64,000 nucleotides of DNA from Salinihabitans flavidus (GTDB lineage Bacteria; Pseudomonadota; Alphaproteobacteria; Rhodobacterales; Rhodobacteraceae), in the NCBI RefSeq assembly GCF_900110425.1, contig NZ_FODS01000002.1:1-64000 (forward strand), given 5' to 3'. Every line of letters begins with the position of its first letter. Positions within the stretch are counted from its first letter, which is position 1. Below the pieces are notes generated by a model. It was not told where the DNA came from, did not search any database, and saw only the letters and a list, made by a program, of their open reading frames with translations. A program made the translations under genes and the position numbers. Of this stretch, positions 1-7,188 are shown one piece after another.

Positions 1-3
1 TCT

Positions 4-18
4 GTGGGTGGCTCCTGC
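4..18 (+). repeat. IS left inverted repeat
   Basis: GTGGGTGGCTCCTGC, the exact reverse complement of 1332-1346. Its core TGGGTGGCTCCT (5-16) occurs a third time at 1270-1281, directly before the transposase start codon. Confidence 0.9.
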
Positions 19-249
19 ATTGCAAGAGTTTTTTTGGCGATTTCTGCGGTCATTTTCGTCAGTACTGTCGTCTGTCCGGCCTGTTTGTGCAGTGGTGTTC
101 TGCTGGCCTTGATGAATTCCGCGAGCGAGGTTCCAATCGGCTTATCGACATCAGAGGGCCGCTGACCTTCCCGGAGTGTCCTTGCTCTTGGTTGACTTAT
201 TTCCGCATCATCACTTCAACGTCTTGCATCTCGTGGGCAACTGGTGCGA
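4..249 (-). ncRNA. Candidate bridge/seek RNA region of the IS
   Basis: This is the 246-bp non-coding end that follows the transposase stop. In IS110-family elements, which have RuvC-like transposases, a structured RNA made from one non-coding end pairs with target and donor DNA. In IS1111-type elements that end lies downstream of the transposase, as here. I could not fold the region or define the RNA ends, so this is a positional inference and not a structure I can demonstrate. Confidence 0.35.
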
Positions 250-1269
250 TCAGAACGCAGGCTGCCGGTATTCCTGTTTCTTTGTGAGCATCGCCCAGAT
301 GCTCCTTGCTGCTTTGTTGGCCATCGCGGTTGTTGCCAAGCGGAACGGTTTGTCTGCGATGATCTTCGCGGTCCACAGATCCACCTTCTCAGGCGAACGC
401 TTCGCCATCACAGCGCGAGACGTCATGCCCACGACCAGCAGCTTGCGGATGTAGCGATCACCCTGCTTCGTGATCTTGCCCAGACGTTCCTTGCCGCCGC
501 TGGATTTGTTGAGCGGGGTCAGTCCGAGCCAAGCCGCCAGATCGCGCCCGGTCCGGAACTGTTTTGCATCGCCGATCGTTGCGACAATCGCTGATGCCGT
601 GATTGGGCCGATGCCAGGCATGCGCATCAACCTGCGCGCATCTGCATTGACCAAGGCGTGTTGCTCGATCATCTTGGAATAACCTTCGATGCGCTCGTTC
701 AAGCCGATGAACTGATAGCACTGGATACCGAGCATGCCGTTGGCGATCTCCGGCATGTCCGGGTGGTCACCGCCCAGGTGGCGCTTCGCGAAAGCCGTCA
801 CCGCTTCGATCCCAATGGGCAGGATATGCCCAAACTCGCGCAACAGGCTGCGGATCATATTGGCCATCTGCGTGCGTTGCCGGACAGCCAGATCGCGCGT
901 CCGATGCAGTGAAAGAATGGCCTGCTGTTCTTCTGTCTTGATCTCGACAAAGCGCATGGTCGGGCGTCGAACCGCTTCACAGATTGCCTCGGCATCCACA
1001 GCGTCGGTCTTGCCACGCTTGACGTAAGGCTTGACGTAGCCGGCGGGCATGAGCTTCACGTCGTGCCCGAGTTTGCGCAGCGCACGGCCCCAATGATGGG
1101 ACGATCCGCACGCCTCCATGCCAACGGTGCAGGGTGGAAGCGCCTCAAAAAAGGCGAGCAGCTTCGCGCGTTTGATGGCCTTGTTGAAGATGACGCGGCC
1201 GTTCTCCGAAATCCCGTGAACTTGAAATACGTCCTTGGCCAAATCCAGGCCTACGGTCTTTACTGTCAT
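250..1269 (-). CDS. IS110-family transposase
   Basis: A 339-residue DEDD (RuvC-like) transposase/recombinase that moves the surrounding element. The N-terminal catalytic set is visible as D9 (VGLDLAK), E52 (VGMEACG), D89 and D92 (KTDAVDAEA). The C-terminal Tnp20 domain shows the MPGIGPITASAI helix-hairpin-helix and the conserved serine pair at 256-257 in the KSSGGKERLG motif. The length is normal for the family and no frameshift is seen, so it may be active. I chose the ATG at 1269, preceded by GGAAAGGAG, over an in-frame upstream codon at 1317. The ribosome site lies inside a copy of the terminal repeat core, which suggests control by RNA pairing. Confidence 0.93.
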   Translation of the reverse strand: MTVKTVGLDLAKDVFQVHGISENGRVIFNKAIKRAKLLAFFEALPPCTVGMEACGSSHHWGRALRKLGHDVKLMPAGYVKPYVKRGKTDAVDAEAICEAVRRPTMRFVEIKTEEQQAILSLHRTRDLAVRQRTQMANMIRSLLREFGHILPIGIEAVTAFAKRHLGGDHPDMPEIANGMLGIQCYQFIGLNERIEGYSKMIEQHALVNADARRLMRMPGIGPITASAIVATIGDAKQFRTGRDLAAWLGLTPLNKSSGGKERLGKITKQGDRYIRKLLVVGMTSRAVMAKRSPEKVDLWTAKIIADKPFRLATTAMANKAARSIWAMLTKKQEYRQPAF

Positions 1270-1331
1270 TGGGTGGCTCCTTTCCCAGCAGTCAATGATA
1301 ACTGCACTTTGGCACATTCGATGCCGGTGGA

Positions 1332-1346
1332 GCAGGAGCCACCCAC
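1332..1346 (-). repeat. IS right inverted repeat
   Basis: Read on the minus strand this is GTGGGTGGCTCCTGC, identical to 4-18. It marks the transposase-upstream end of the element, 25 bp from the stop codon of the neighbouring permease remnant. Confidence 0.9.
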
Positions 1347-1370
1347 CTCATCCGCTTTGCGCTGCAGGCG

Positions 1371-2123
1371 TCATGTGCGCCGGTAGAGCCACAGGGTGAC
1401 AGGGGCCAGTATCGCGGTAAGCAGCGCGGGCGCGAGGAGGGCAAGAGCAATCTGCCCCGGTGTCGCGGTTCCCGCCATCAGCCCGCGCATGGCAGTGGTC
1501 ATCAGCGAGATCGGGTTCACCTCCACGAAGGCGCGAAGCCAGTCCGGCATGGTTTCCGGCTGCACCATGATGTTGGACGCGAATACCACCGGGAATAGCA
1601 CGGTGAATCCCAGCGTCATGACCGTGGTGGGGGTGCGGATCAGCAGGCCCAGGACGATAAACACCCAGCCGATCCCGAAACCGATGGCGAGCAGCAGCAC
1701 GAAGGCGACGACAACGCCCGGTAGTCCCGCCTCGGGGCAGTAGCCGAGGACGAGACCGATGCCGAGAATGATCGCACCCGCGATCAGATGGCGCAGCATG
1801 TCCCCGACGTTCAGCCCGGCGAAGGGAGAGAGCTGCCAGATCGGCAGGCTCCGGAACCTGTCGAACAGCCCCTTGCCGAGGTCGGTGGACAGGCCCATGC
1901 CGGAATAGACCGCATTGAACGCCACTGTCTGCACGAGGATTCCGGGCAGGAAGAATTGCAGGTAATCGCTGGTCGACCCCGCCAGCGCGCCGCCGAAGAC
2001 GAAGGTGAAGAGAAGCGTGAACATGAGCGGCGTCATGATCAGGTCGAATAGCTGCTCTGGCACGTGCCGGAACTTCAGCACCGCCCGCCACCCGAAGGTC
2101 GGGCTGATGGGGGCATAACCGCG
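1371..2123 (-). pseudogene. 5'-truncated ABC-2 type transporter permease
   Basis: A DrrB-like ABC-2 permease (drug/lipid exporter type) with about six membrane segments. It contains the typical HVPEQLFD...TPLMFTLLFTFVFGGA start and a PISLMTTAMRGLM motif near the C-terminus. Family-like sequence continues in frame upstream of the first possible start (GTG at 2081) as far as the stop codon at 2124-2126, so the real N-terminus with its start codon appears to be lost. The downstream end is natural and lies next to the IS. No ATP-binding partner is present in the window. I consider it a remnant; translation from the GTG would give 236 residues, slightly short for the family. Confidence 0.65.
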
Positions 2124-2278
2124 TCACGCGAAGATTTTGGCTCATAGGGTGCGTTCAGATCGCATGAGCCTAATGCAGATCAGCATCAGCGCAGCCAGAA
2201 GATGTCATTCTACAGGTCGTTCGGTGTGTCCGCCAGGCAGAAGGCCGCGCAGGCAACACCTCTGAAAGGACATACAAG

Positions 2279-2923
2279 ATGCCTAAGAACAGAAAGATTA
2301 TTGCGATTACCGTTGCCGCTGCATCTCTGGCGTTGGCGGGGTGTACAAATCCTGACGGTACCAGCTATCAACCCGGAACCGGCGCCGTGGTTGGCGGTCT
2401 GACGGGGGCAGCCGCCGGGCAGATCATCGGCGGGGACACCAAGGCGACCGTGATCGGCGGCGCCATAGGGGCTGCCGTCGGTGGGGCAATCGGCGCGCAG
2501 ATGGCAGCGCAGGAACGCGAACTGCGCGGATCGCTCGCAGGCACAGGTGCCGATATCACCAACACGGGTAGCGATCTGCGGGTTATATTGCCCGACTCGG
2601 TGACCTTCCGCACCGCATCGTCGGTTGTGGACCCCGAGTTCCGTCCGGTTTTGCGGGCGGTATCGAGAAGCCTGCAACGGCACCCCAACTCGACCGTTCG
2701 TGTCGTCGGCCATACCGACAACGTCGGTTCGGCGATCTACAACGCCAAGCTCAGCCAGGAGCGCGCGTTGGCAGTTGCGCGTGTGCTCATTGCCAATGGC
2801 GCCAGCGCATCGCGGATCACCGTCGTGGGCCGAGGTTTCTACGAGCCGGTCATGTCCAACGCGACAGCTGCGGGACGCGCGGAGAACCGCCGTGTCGAGA
2901 TCGTGATCACGCCGACCAGGTGA
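2279..2923 (+). CDS. Glycine-zipper / OmpA-family lipoprotein
   Basis: A 214-residue outer-membrane lipoprotein. The signal peptide ends in a lipobox with the lipidated cysteine at C22 (LALAGC). Residues about 35-85 form a glycine-zipper membrane segment (GAVVGGLTGAAAGQ and GGAIGAAVGGAIGAQ). Residues about 105-214 form an OmpA C-terminal domain that binds peptidoglycan, with the GHTDN, LSQERA and GRAENRRVEI motifs. It probably links outer membrane and cell wall. The ATG follows an AAAGGA ribosome site. A GC-rich hairpin at 2948-2978 follows, so it is likely a single-gene unit. Confidence 0.9.
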   Translation: MPKNRKIIAITVAAASLALAGCTNPDGTSYQPGTGAVVGGLTGAAAGQIIGGDTKATVIGGAIGAAVGGAIGAQMAAQERELRGSLAGTGADITNTGSDLRVILPDSVTFRTASSVVDPEFRPVLRAVSRSLQRHPNSTVRVVGHTDNVGSAIYNAKLSQERALAVARVLIANGASASRITVVGRGFYEPVMSNATAAGRAENRRVEIVITPTR

Positions 2924-2947
2924 GCGCGCAGCGTGGTGAATGACTTG

Positions 2948-2978
2948 GGGCGGGCCGGGATTGAACCCGCGCCCGCCC
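2948..2978 (+). terminator. Hairpin after the OmpA lipoprotein gene
   Basis: Outer arms GGGCGGG (2948-2954) and CCCGCCC (2972-2978), and inner arms CGGG (2956-2959) and CCCG (2966-2969), around the loop ATTGAA. The stem is very stable and starts 25 bp after the stop codon, but there is no clear run of T. The inner stem-loop resembles a tRNA T-arm and could be misread as one. Confidence 0.5.
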
Positions 2979-3099
2979 TATTCCTGTGACGGAACCGGCA
3001 CCAACCTGCATCAGTCCCGCACCACTGGTGTCTATGTAGGTCATCACTGGCGGCAAAGCACGCGTTGGCCTGATCTCTTCACCCGGCATGACGACGCCT

Positions 3100-3120
3100 C
3101 CCCGGCAGGATCTGCCGGGG
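3100..3120 (-). terminator. Hairpin after the Crp/Fnr regulator gene
   Basis: Perfect 9-bp arms CCCCGGCAG (3100-3108) and CTGCCGGGG (3112-3120) with a three-base loop, immediately downstream of the minus-strand stop at 3123. No T tract follows, so termination is likely but not certain. Confidence 0.5.
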
Positions 3121-3122
3121 GT

Positions 3123-3854
3123 TCAGCGCAGCAACGGGCCGCCCTGATCCAGATAATCCGTGTCAAAGCCTGCAAGGTCTGTCAGCGCCTCGAAATCGTC
3201 GAAGGTAACATGACCCTTGCGAAAAGTGACAAGTCCTTCTTCGCGCAAATGCCGAAGCACCCGGTTCACATGCACGGCGGTCAGACCCAGCGCATCGGCA
3301 AGGTGGTATTGTGTCAGCGGACAGTCAAACCCTGTCCTGTCTCCCATATCCGCAAGTGTCAGCCGGGCGCCGAGTTCGAGCAGCAGGTGCGCCATGCGCT
3401 CTTCGGCCAAGCGACGCCCAAGGTTGACGAGATGTTCCACCACCATCGCCTCATCCCGCGACGCCGCCCAGAGAACGGCAACCGCAAGCCGCGGTGCCTG
3501 CGCGAAACCGTCCAGAATGTCCGATGTCAGAACTTCGGACGCCTTGATAGGCGTTATGGCCTCGACGCTGTGATCCGAGGTGCGAAAGAGGGTGCTGCGC
3601 AACCCCAGAAAATCCCCCGGTATCTGGAAATCCACGATCTGCCGATCACCATTCGGCAACATCTTGTAGGAAAAAGCCCAGCCTTCGGCCAGTATGAAGG
3701 CGGACTGGTTCCTGTGCCCCTCATGGACCAACTCATGCCCGGACGGAAAGGTCCGGCGGCGCCGGTGAAAGCGCGCAAGAATCTCCAGATCGTCGTCCGA
3801 GAGGGCGACAAAAGCGGAGAGTTTTCGCATCAGGGGGCTTTGAAGGATCGACAT
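3123..3854 (-). CDS. Crp/Fnr-family transcriptional regulator
   Basis: A 243-residue regulator with an N-terminal cyclic-nucleotide-binding fold (about 10-120, including GDFLGLRSTLF) and a C-terminal winged helix (about 150-220) with the recognition helix LADALGLTAVHVNRVLRHLREEGLV. The N-terminal cysteine cluster of true FNR oxygen sensors is absent, so the signal is unknown. The ATG at 3854 follows GGAAG; an in-frame TTG at 3869 is less likely. The gene is divergent from 4048-4281. Similar small Crp proteins are common in Rhodobacteraceae, often several per genome, and this one cannot be assigned to a known regulon. Confidence 0.85.
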   Translation of the reverse strand: MSILQSPLMRKLSAFVALSDDDLEILARFHRRRRTFPSGHELVHEGHRNQSAFILAEGWAFSYKMLPNGDRQIVDFQIPGDFLGLRSTLFRTSDHSVEAITPIKASEVLTSDILDGFAQAPRLAVAVLWAASRDEAMVVEHLVNLGRRLAEERMAHLLLELGARLTLADMGDRTGFDCPLTQYHLADALGLTAVHVNRVLRHLREEGLVTFRKGHVTFDDFEALTDLAGFDTDYLDQGGPLLR

Positions 3855-4047
3855 GTCGGCTTCCAGCAAGGATCGGCGGCGTGTCCGTTTACAACTGCGG
3901 AAAACCTAAAAAAAGAAGCACCTCACGCTGCTCTGTATCAGTCAACACGTATCAGACAGCGCCTAGTATTGCCAGATGGTCCGCCCCGTTTCCACCCCAT
4001 CGGAGCGAATTCCGTTCTTCCCACCCGAACAGAAAGCGAAGCCGAAC

Positions 4048-4281
4048 ATGCCCCTACCCACTGACATCGCCGGAACCGCCGCCCTGTCCATATGCGAATC
4101 GCTGCTGCTGGCGATGAACGACAGCAAAATCCTGCCGGAGAAAGAGATCGTGGGAATCCTTCAGGACGCGGCGGCCGCACATGAGTTCGCACCCGGTGGC
4201 GATCAGGCCGAGATGCACGCCGCCGTGGCCGCGTTGATCAACGGAATTCTGGCCGGCGGCAACTCTGTGCGCCGGCGCTGA
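4048..4281 (+). CDS. Small conserved hypothetical protein
   Basis: A 77-residue, probably all-helical soluble protein (ALSICESLLLAMND...EKEIVGILQDAAAAHE). I recognise the general pattern from unnamed proteins in Rhizobiales and Rhodobacterales but know of no function. I chose the ATG at 4048 because similarity-like helical sequence begins there; an in-frame ATG at 3976 would add a low-complexity leader. It is read divergently from the Crp/Fnr gene, from which it is separated by about 190 bp that could hold both promoters. Confidence 0.55.
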   Translation: MPLPTDIAGTAALSICESLLLAMNDSKILPEKEIVGILQDAAAAHEFAPGGDQAEMHAAVAALINGILAGGNSVRRR

Positions 4282-4354
4282 GCAAGTGCTTGCCTGAAAG
4301 ACGCCGGAATGCGCAGGCTGCCCCCCTCTCGTCCCTGCCGGGACCAGTGGCACG

Positions 4355-4503
4355 TCAGAGACGACCCGTCACGATCAGGATCAGCAGGATGACCCCGAGC
4401 GTGCCGCTGGGCCAATAGCCCCAAGACTGGCTGTGTCCCAGAGGGGAAGCGCGCCAAGCAGCATTGGAAGAAGCACGACGAGAATGGTTCCAAGCAGGGA
4501 AAC
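4355..4503 (-). pseudogene. DUF3309-family small membrane protein, frameshifted
   Basis: Two reading frames together make one DUF3309 protein. SLLGTILVVLLPMLLGALPLW is read from 4503 down to about 4440, and HSQSWGYWPSGTLGVILL continues in the next frame to the stop at 4355. A single missing G in the run at about 4437-4439 (minus-strand CTCTGGGACAC) would rejoin them as ...LPLWGHSQSWGYWPSG. The first codon position holds GTT and no ATG, GTG or TTG precedes it in frame, so the start also appears lost. DUF3309 proteins are roughly 50-residue two-helix membrane proteins of unknown, possibly stress-related, role. Confidence 0.6.
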
Positions 4504-4579
4504 GACCCTGTCGCGAATTCGGAAAACGAGTGGCCCCGCCGCGGAGGGAGAGCACGACGGGGCCGTTCCGGCAACGACA

Positions 4580-4741
4580 TCAGCCCGAGTGCGGGGCTGT
4601 CCTTACGTTGCCGAATACTTCTTGAAACTGCTCCTCGATCTTCAGTGTCCTTCCGTCAGCTTCCAGCAATTGGCGTTCCGCGCCCCTCGTGGTCGCATCC
4701 TCAGCCTGCTTGACGGAATTTTTCTCTCTGTCTTCTCCCAT
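4580..4741 (-). CDS. Possible 53-residue hypothetical protein
   Basis: An ATG-initiated frame (MGEDREKNSVKQ...) encodes a charged, helix-prone, cytoplasmic-type peptide (RQLLEADGRTLKIEEQFQEVFGNV). It lies upstream of, and in the same direction as, the broken DUF3309 gene. The leader before the ATG has AAGGA about 10 bases away. I do not recognise a family. The amphipathic composition argues for a real gene, but its short length keeps confidence low. Confidence 0.35.
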   Translation of the reverse strand: MGEDREKNSVKQAEDATTRGAERQLLEADGRTLKIEEQFQEVFGNVRTAPHSG

Positions 4742-4866
4742 GCTTCGCAATCCTTGCCGGGGTAATACCGAATCGACTCGGTTCGGTCGTGCCTCGCACC
4801 ATGAGGTGCAGTGTCACGAGCCGCTACACAGGTGTCACTAACCTGCATCAGTGCTATCGGCATTTG

Positions 4867-4956
4867 TTGGTCGAAGCCGAGATCGAACCCTCGGTCAGTA
4901 ACGCCGGCGACAGCTATGACTACGCCCTTGCCGATACGGACATCGGCTTGTATCCC
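4867..4956 (+). pseudogene. IS3-family transposase (OrfB) fragment
   Basis: Thirty codons read EAEIEPSVSNAGDSYDYAL followed by ADTDIGLYP. This matches the well-known IS3-group segment (EPSVGS.GDSYDNALAETINGLYK) that carries the last catalytic glutamate. Here that glutamate is replaced by aspartate and the flanks no longer look like a transposase, so only a degraded scrap survives. No inverted repeats or OrfA were found near it. Confidence 0.6.
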
Positions 4957-5139
4957 GCCAGCAGAAGCCGGAAAGAAATTCTAGGAACAGTGCAACGGCT
5001 TCGGTAAACTCGCGTTAAACGGAATAGTCAGCCTTCGGGTAGACCGAGGCGGTTCACTGCGGCGATACCGGACTTCGCGTTTCCGCACGGCGCATGGACC
5101 GCCGCGCCCCCATCGGATCTCGACAACTGGAGTGTCTCA

Positions 5140-6366
5140 ATGCCGGACGAAGGGCAAAAATCGGTCTCGAGACCGCCTCACCCGAGCTACTCCGGGGGGA
5201 CTCTCTCGTCGGTCGACCGTGTCGCAGTTCAAACCGTGCTGCTGGGAATCATCGCGGGTGTGTTGGCGCTCGCGGCGCTGGACGCGGCAAGCCTGATCGC
5301 GGTGCCTGCGGTTCTTGCACTGCTCTGCGCTATCGCGCTTGCGCCTTGGGTCCGGTGGCTGGAAAAATCGGGGGCCCCGGCATCGCTTTGCGCCGCGCTC
5401 GTGGTTGGCGGGCTGCTTCTGGGATCGGCGGCCACCGTCTATTCGCTCGCGCCCTCTGCCGAAGCCTGGAACAACCGGGCGCCGCAGGTCCTGCGCGAGG
5501 TGGAACGGCGCACTCGTGAGATTGCTTTGGGGATATCGCATTCGCTTGCCCCCGCTCCAGAAGATACCACCTCCGATAAGCCCGAATCGGCCGTCCCAGC
5601 CGCTCCCGTCGACTCGTCCGAGCCGGCCACGGACGAGAACGAGGACGAGGATGAGGACGCGGATGACGATGCCGTGGACAAGTTGATGGAGGGAGGCCAG
5701 AGACTGGTGGCAGACTGGGCGATCGGCGCACCGAGATTGGCCGCGGGAGCCGCATTCTGGGCCATGCTGACTTTCTTTCTGCTTCGCGACCGCGTGATGC
5801 TGGCCCGATGGGGTATGTCGATGGTTCCCGGGGCCTCGGCACGCCGGGCGGTTGGCCGGGCGATGCGCGATGTGCGCACCAACGTCGCGCGATACCTTCT
5901 GACCATCACCGCGGTCAATCTGGGTCTCGGGGTGTGCATCGCGGCAGCGTTCCACTTGCTCGGCGTGGAGAATGCACCGCTCTGGGGCGTTGCCGCCGCG
6001 CTGCTGAACTTCATGCCCTTCATCGGGATCGCCATCCTGGCGCTGGTCACTCTTGGCATCGGTATCGTTTCGTTCGACGATCCGATCATCGCATTCGCAC
6101 CCTTCGCTGTGGTTGTTGTGCTGAACGCGATCGAAGCGCAGATGGTCACGCCAATGGTCGTCGGCGCGCGCATCCGCATCGCCCCGATCGCCGTCTTCGT
6201 GGCAATCGCCTTCGGGGCCTGGCTTTGGGGGGCTGCGGGCGCGCTGGTCGCCACGCCGACGCTAATCGTCGCGGCGGCCTTTGTGCGGCGATTCAACGCC
6301 GCCGTGCAATGGTCAGGACCGCCGCGCGAGCACGAACGCGGCGAGAAAGGCCGCAAGCGGCAGTAG
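5140..6366 (+). CDS. AI-2E family transporter
   Basis: A 408-residue inner-membrane protein of the AI-2E/TqsA/PerM family, whose members export signalling molecules or exchange ions. About seven to eight hydrophobic segments are visible. The C-terminal half holds the family core (RTNVARYLLTITAVNLGLG, PLWGVAAALLNFMPFIG and NAIEAQMVTPMVVG). Between the second and third segments, residues about 140-185 form a loop rich in Pro, Ser, Glu and Asp with a run of acidic residues (ENEDEDEDADDD), which is unusual for the family. The 3' end overlaps the convergent holin-like gene by 54 bp. Substrate is unknown. Confidence 0.88.
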   Translation: MPDEGQKSVSRPPHPSYSGGTLSSVDRVAVQTVLLGIIAGVLALAALDAASLIAVPAVLALLCAIALAPWVRWLEKSGAPASLCAALVVGGLLLGSAATVYSLAPSAEAWNNRAPQVLREVERRTREIALGISHSLAPAPEDTTSDKPESAVPAAPVDSSEPATDENEDEDEDADDDAVDKLMEGGQRLVADWAIGAPRLAAGAAFWAMLTFFLLRDRVMLARWGMSMVPGASARRAVGRAMRDVRTNVARYLLTITAVNLGLGVCIAAAFHLLGVENAPLWGVAAALLNFMPFIGIAILALVTLGIGIVSFDDPIIAFAPFAVVVVLNAIEAQMVTPMVVGARIRIAPIAVFVAIAFGAWLWGAAGALVATPTLIVAAAFVRRFNAAVQWSGPPREHERGEKGRKRQ

Positions 6367-6699
6367 CGGGCGCGCCGACCGGGCAAGTGCGGTTGCAAGG
6401 GCAATATCGGATTCGGTACGCGATCGCGCGGCTCTGACGCGCGCCGCTGTTCGCGCGGAGGCCGCGCGCCCGAGCAGATATACGGCCAGCGCCAGCAGCG
6501 CGAAGAGCACCGCAAACACCAGGGCCGCAGCGGGAAACCCGATCCACCCCATCAGTGCGACAAGACCTGCCGACACGAGAAAACCGATCGCCACGATCGC
6601 AAGAAGCGCCGTGGCGATTGCCGTCGCGGCGCGAATGCCCGCGCCGTTGACCACGGCGCGGGCAAGATCACGAAGCGGATCCCACAATGGCAGCGCCAT
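6313..6699 (-). CDS. Phage holin-like / YqjE-type membrane protein
   Basis: A 128-residue protein with two long hydrophobic helices at about 20-80, a basic linker, and a third hydrophobic stretch at the C-terminus. This matches the putative actinobacterial-holin/YqjE (phage holin superfamily III) group, which is usually chromosomal and found beside DUF883/YqjD proteins. The DUF883 gene is directly upstream at 6706-6981, six bases away, so the two are likely co-transcribed. It overlaps the end of the AI-2E transporter gene tail to tail. Related pairs associate with the inner membrane; there is no evidence of phage origin here. Confidence 0.7.
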   Translation of the reverse strand: MALPLWDPLRDLARAVVNGAGIRAATAIATALLAIVAIGFLVSAGLVALMGWIGFPAAALVFAVLFALLALAVYLLGRAASARTAARVRAARSRTESDIALATALARSARPLLPLAAFLAAFVLARRS

Positions 6700-6705
6700 G
6701 CGAAT

Positions 6706-6981
6706 TCAGCCTTTCCGCGAGATCATGCCAAGCAGCAGGCCAACTGCGGCGGCAATTCCGACGGAGGTCAGGGGGTGAGCGATGACCGCGTTGGTGGCCG
6801 AAGCGCGCGCATCGCGGCCGGACTGACCGATCTGCTGGCCGGCTTTTCCGATGCCTTCGGACACATCGTCCGAGATCGTGGCCGCAAGCTTCGCCAGATC
6901 CGCCCGCAGCACCTCGATCTGATGGCTCAGGTCGTCCGGGGAAGTGGCGGCCTTGATGTCCGGGGTGACAGACTTGTTCAT
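6706..6981 (-). CDS. DUF883 / YqjD-ElaB-like protein
   Basis: A 91-residue protein with a helical N-terminal part (DLSHQIEVLRADLAKLAATI) and a C-terminal glycine-rich membrane anchor (HPLTSVGIAAAVGLLLGMIS). This is the DUF883 layout of E. coli ElaB and YqjD, which tether stationary-phase ribosomes to the membrane. A GGAGATAT ribosome site precedes the ATG. It forms an operon with the holin-like gene downstream, mirroring the yqjD-yqjE pair of enterobacteria. Confidence 0.85.
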   Translation of the reverse strand: MNKSVTPDIKAATSPDDLSHQIEVLRADLAKLAATISDDVSEGIGKAGQQIGQSGRDARASATNAVIAHPLTSVGIAAAVGLLLGMISRKG

Positions 6982-7113
6982 TTGATATCTCCAGGAATGG
7001 TTGGGGCGCCCCGGATCGTGCCGAGGCCCACGTCATTGATAGGAATAAATAATCTACCCGCGCAGTTCAGTGCGAGACTTTCGAACGGCCACCGATCGCC
7101 AGTGTTGCGTCCT

Positions 7114-7188
7114 TCATATCAGACCGAAGTAGCCCAGCACGAACAGGACGATCACGATGAGGCCAACAAGGTATATAATTCGATTCAT
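7114..7188 (-). CDS. 24-residue membrane microprotein
   Basis: MNRIIYLVGLIVIVLFVLGY plus FGLI, a single membrane helix with a short basic N-terminus. GGGAG lies just before the ATG. I know similar unnamed one-helix peptides from related bacteria, often next to stress-membrane genes as here. No function is known. Confidence 0.6.
   Translation of the reverse strand: MNRIIYLVGLIVIVLFVLGYFGLI

Larger units (their letters stand above)
4..1346 (-). mobile_element. IS110-family insertion sequence, IS1111-like
   Basis: A perfect 15-bp inverted repeat, GTGGGTGGCTCCTGC, lies at 4-18 and, reversed, at 1332-1346. It brackets a single transposase gene read on the minus strand, giving an element of about 1.34 kb. 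The non-coding end after the transposase stop (4-249) is long and the end before its start (1270-1346) is short, which is the layout of the IS1111 subgroup. In that subgroup the true ends often lie a few bases outside the repeats, so the exact boundaries are uncertain. The window starts three bases from the left repeat, so no left flank can be examined. Confidence 0.85.

Noticed and set aside
2948-2978. tRNA-like T-arm (GGGATTGAACCC) that could be taken for a tRNA 3' end or attachment site
   Set aside because: The flanks fold on themselves into a long GC hairpin, the T-stem has a mismatch, and no acceptor, D or anticodon arm is present.
3123-3854. Assignment of the Crp/Fnr protein as an oxygen-sensing FNR
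   Set aside because: The N-terminal cysteine cluster is missing.
3003-4852. 13-base direct repeat AACCTGCATCAGT at 3003-3015 and 4840-4852
   Set aside because: Too short, flanks differ, and neither copy is at a recognisable element end; may be chance or an old scar.
6313-6699. Prophage remnant suggested by the holin-like protein
   Set aside because: It belongs to the chromosomal YqjE-type group beside a DUF883 gene, and no other phage gene is present.
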